The notes beneath the pieces are model-generated. The model was not told where the DNA came from. It saw nothing but the letters and a program-made list of their open reading frames with translations, and ran no database searches. From NCBI GenBank assembly GCA_041488235.1, contig JBGPOW010000257.1, forward strand, positions 1 to 6,104: 6,104 bases of DNA. The letters run 5' to 3'. A program made the translations under genes and the position numbers. Shown piece by piece: positions 5,712 to 6,104 of the stretch (position 1 is the first letter of the stretch; every line of letters starts with the position of its first letter). Source of the DNA: DP-19 sp041488235. Lineage in GTDB: Bacteria; Desulfobacterota; Binatia; UTPRO1.

Positions 5712-6104
5712 GCGAATGCCGCGCGCCGTGCACCGCGGCCGCCATGCGGCCGAGGAACTCGCCGACCGCGGCGACGACGTCCGATCCGCGGTGGGTCTCG
5801 ACGAGCTGCATGACGGCGCTGCCGACGACCACCGCGTCGGCGACGCGTGCGGTGGCGGCCGCATGCTCCGGCGTACGGATGCCGAAGCCGACGCCGACGG
5901 GGAGCGTCGTCTCGCGGTGCACCGTCCAGACCATCGTGCCGACCTCGCCGACGTCCGGAGCGGCGGCGCCGGTGACGCCCGTGATCGAGACGTAGTAGAC
6001 GAACCCGCGGGCGCGCGCGAGGACGTGCGCCCGGCGCGCGGCGTCGCTCGTCGGCGCCAAGAGGACCACCATTGCGATGCCGGCGGCGTCGAGCGCCGGC
6101 TGCA
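5698..6104 (-). CDS. trpA: Tryptophan synthase alpha chain, C-terminal half (5' end outside window)
   Basis: TrpA cleaves indole-3-glycerol phosphate to indole and glyceraldehyde-3-phosphate and passes indole to TrpB. The 134 residues present (first whole codon at 6102) are the C-terminal half of the TIM barrel; the family is about 260-270 residues. Visible motifs, numbered from the first residue in the window: LLAPTSD (14-20), GFVYYVSITGVTGA (33-46, the active-site loop region), PVGVGFGIRTPEHA (68-81, phosphate-binding Gly loop) and VVVGSAV (91-97, second phosphate-binding loop). The catalytic Glu and Asp are in the missing N-terminal half and cannot be checked. An ATG at 6072 is internal, because the frame runs open to the window edge with conserved sequence before it. 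The stop at 5700-5698 lies 14 nt inside accD. The trpA-accD-folC order is common in bacteria, and trpB is expected just outside the window. Confidence 0.95.
   Translation of the reverse strand, partial: QPALDAAGIAMVVLLAPTSDAARRAHVLARARGFVYYVSITGVTGAAAPDVGEVGTMVWTVHRETTLPVGVGFGIRTPEHAAATARVADAVVVGSAVMQLVETHRGSDVVAAVGEFLGRMAAAVHGARHSHDRA

Noticed and set aside
4401..5813. 470-codon plus-strand open frame opposite accD and part of folC
   Set aside because: Same antisense GC effect; no domain is visible and it conflicts with well-supported minus-strand genes.
5712..5864. Longer accD start at the ATG at 5864
   Set aside because: The added 51 residues are Ser/Arg/Pro-rich frame-shifted trpA sequence. 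AccD proteins normally begin a few residues before the zinc ribbon, as they do from 5711.

Overview
The window is very GC-rich DNA (about 63% in the left-end gene and 68-80% in the lines I counted in the operon). It is packed with genes that all read on the minus strand. The presence of LptD, the outer-membrane LPS translocon, means a diderm (Gram-negative type) bacterium that makes lipopolysaccharide. The GC richness and the trpA-accD-folC order would fit a deltaproteobacterium-like, Binatota-like or similar lineage. I cannot fix the taxon from the sequence alone.

Layout in transcription order, right to left: the 3' half of trpA (5698 to beyond 6104), accD (4713-5711), folC (3298-4716) and lptD (665-3301). 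After a 133-bp gap comes a glucose-1-phosphate thymidylyltransferase gene (rmlA-like, 531 to beyond position 1). The first four overlap end to start: trpA/accD by 14 nt, accD/folC by a GTGA and folC/lptD by an ATGA. They are almost certainly one translationally coupled operon whose promoter lies outside the window. The products serve the last steps of tryptophan synthesis, malonyl-CoA formation, folate polyglutamylation and LPS delivery to the cell surface. The rmlA-like gene makes dTDP-glucose, a precursor of LPS O-antigen sugars such as rhamnose, so the left end is themed on envelope synthesis.

The core genes are ordinary housekeeping genes and I see no defence system, prophage, CRISPR or transposase. 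The unusual features are structural. (1) A very long near-perfect hairpin (arms of about 52 nt, 13-nt loop, 545-661) fills almost the whole lptD-rmlA gap. (2) Four in-frame 36-bp imperfect tandem repeats lie inside folC. (3) LptD carries an Ala/Pro/Thr/Gly-rich insertion of about 95 residues at what looks like a periplasmic turn of its barrel. (4) The four LptD cysteines are arranged as two CxC pairs. (5) AccD has an Arg/Asp-rich tail of about 64 residues. The last four could be lineage features. The hairpin is the best candidate for an undescribed element.
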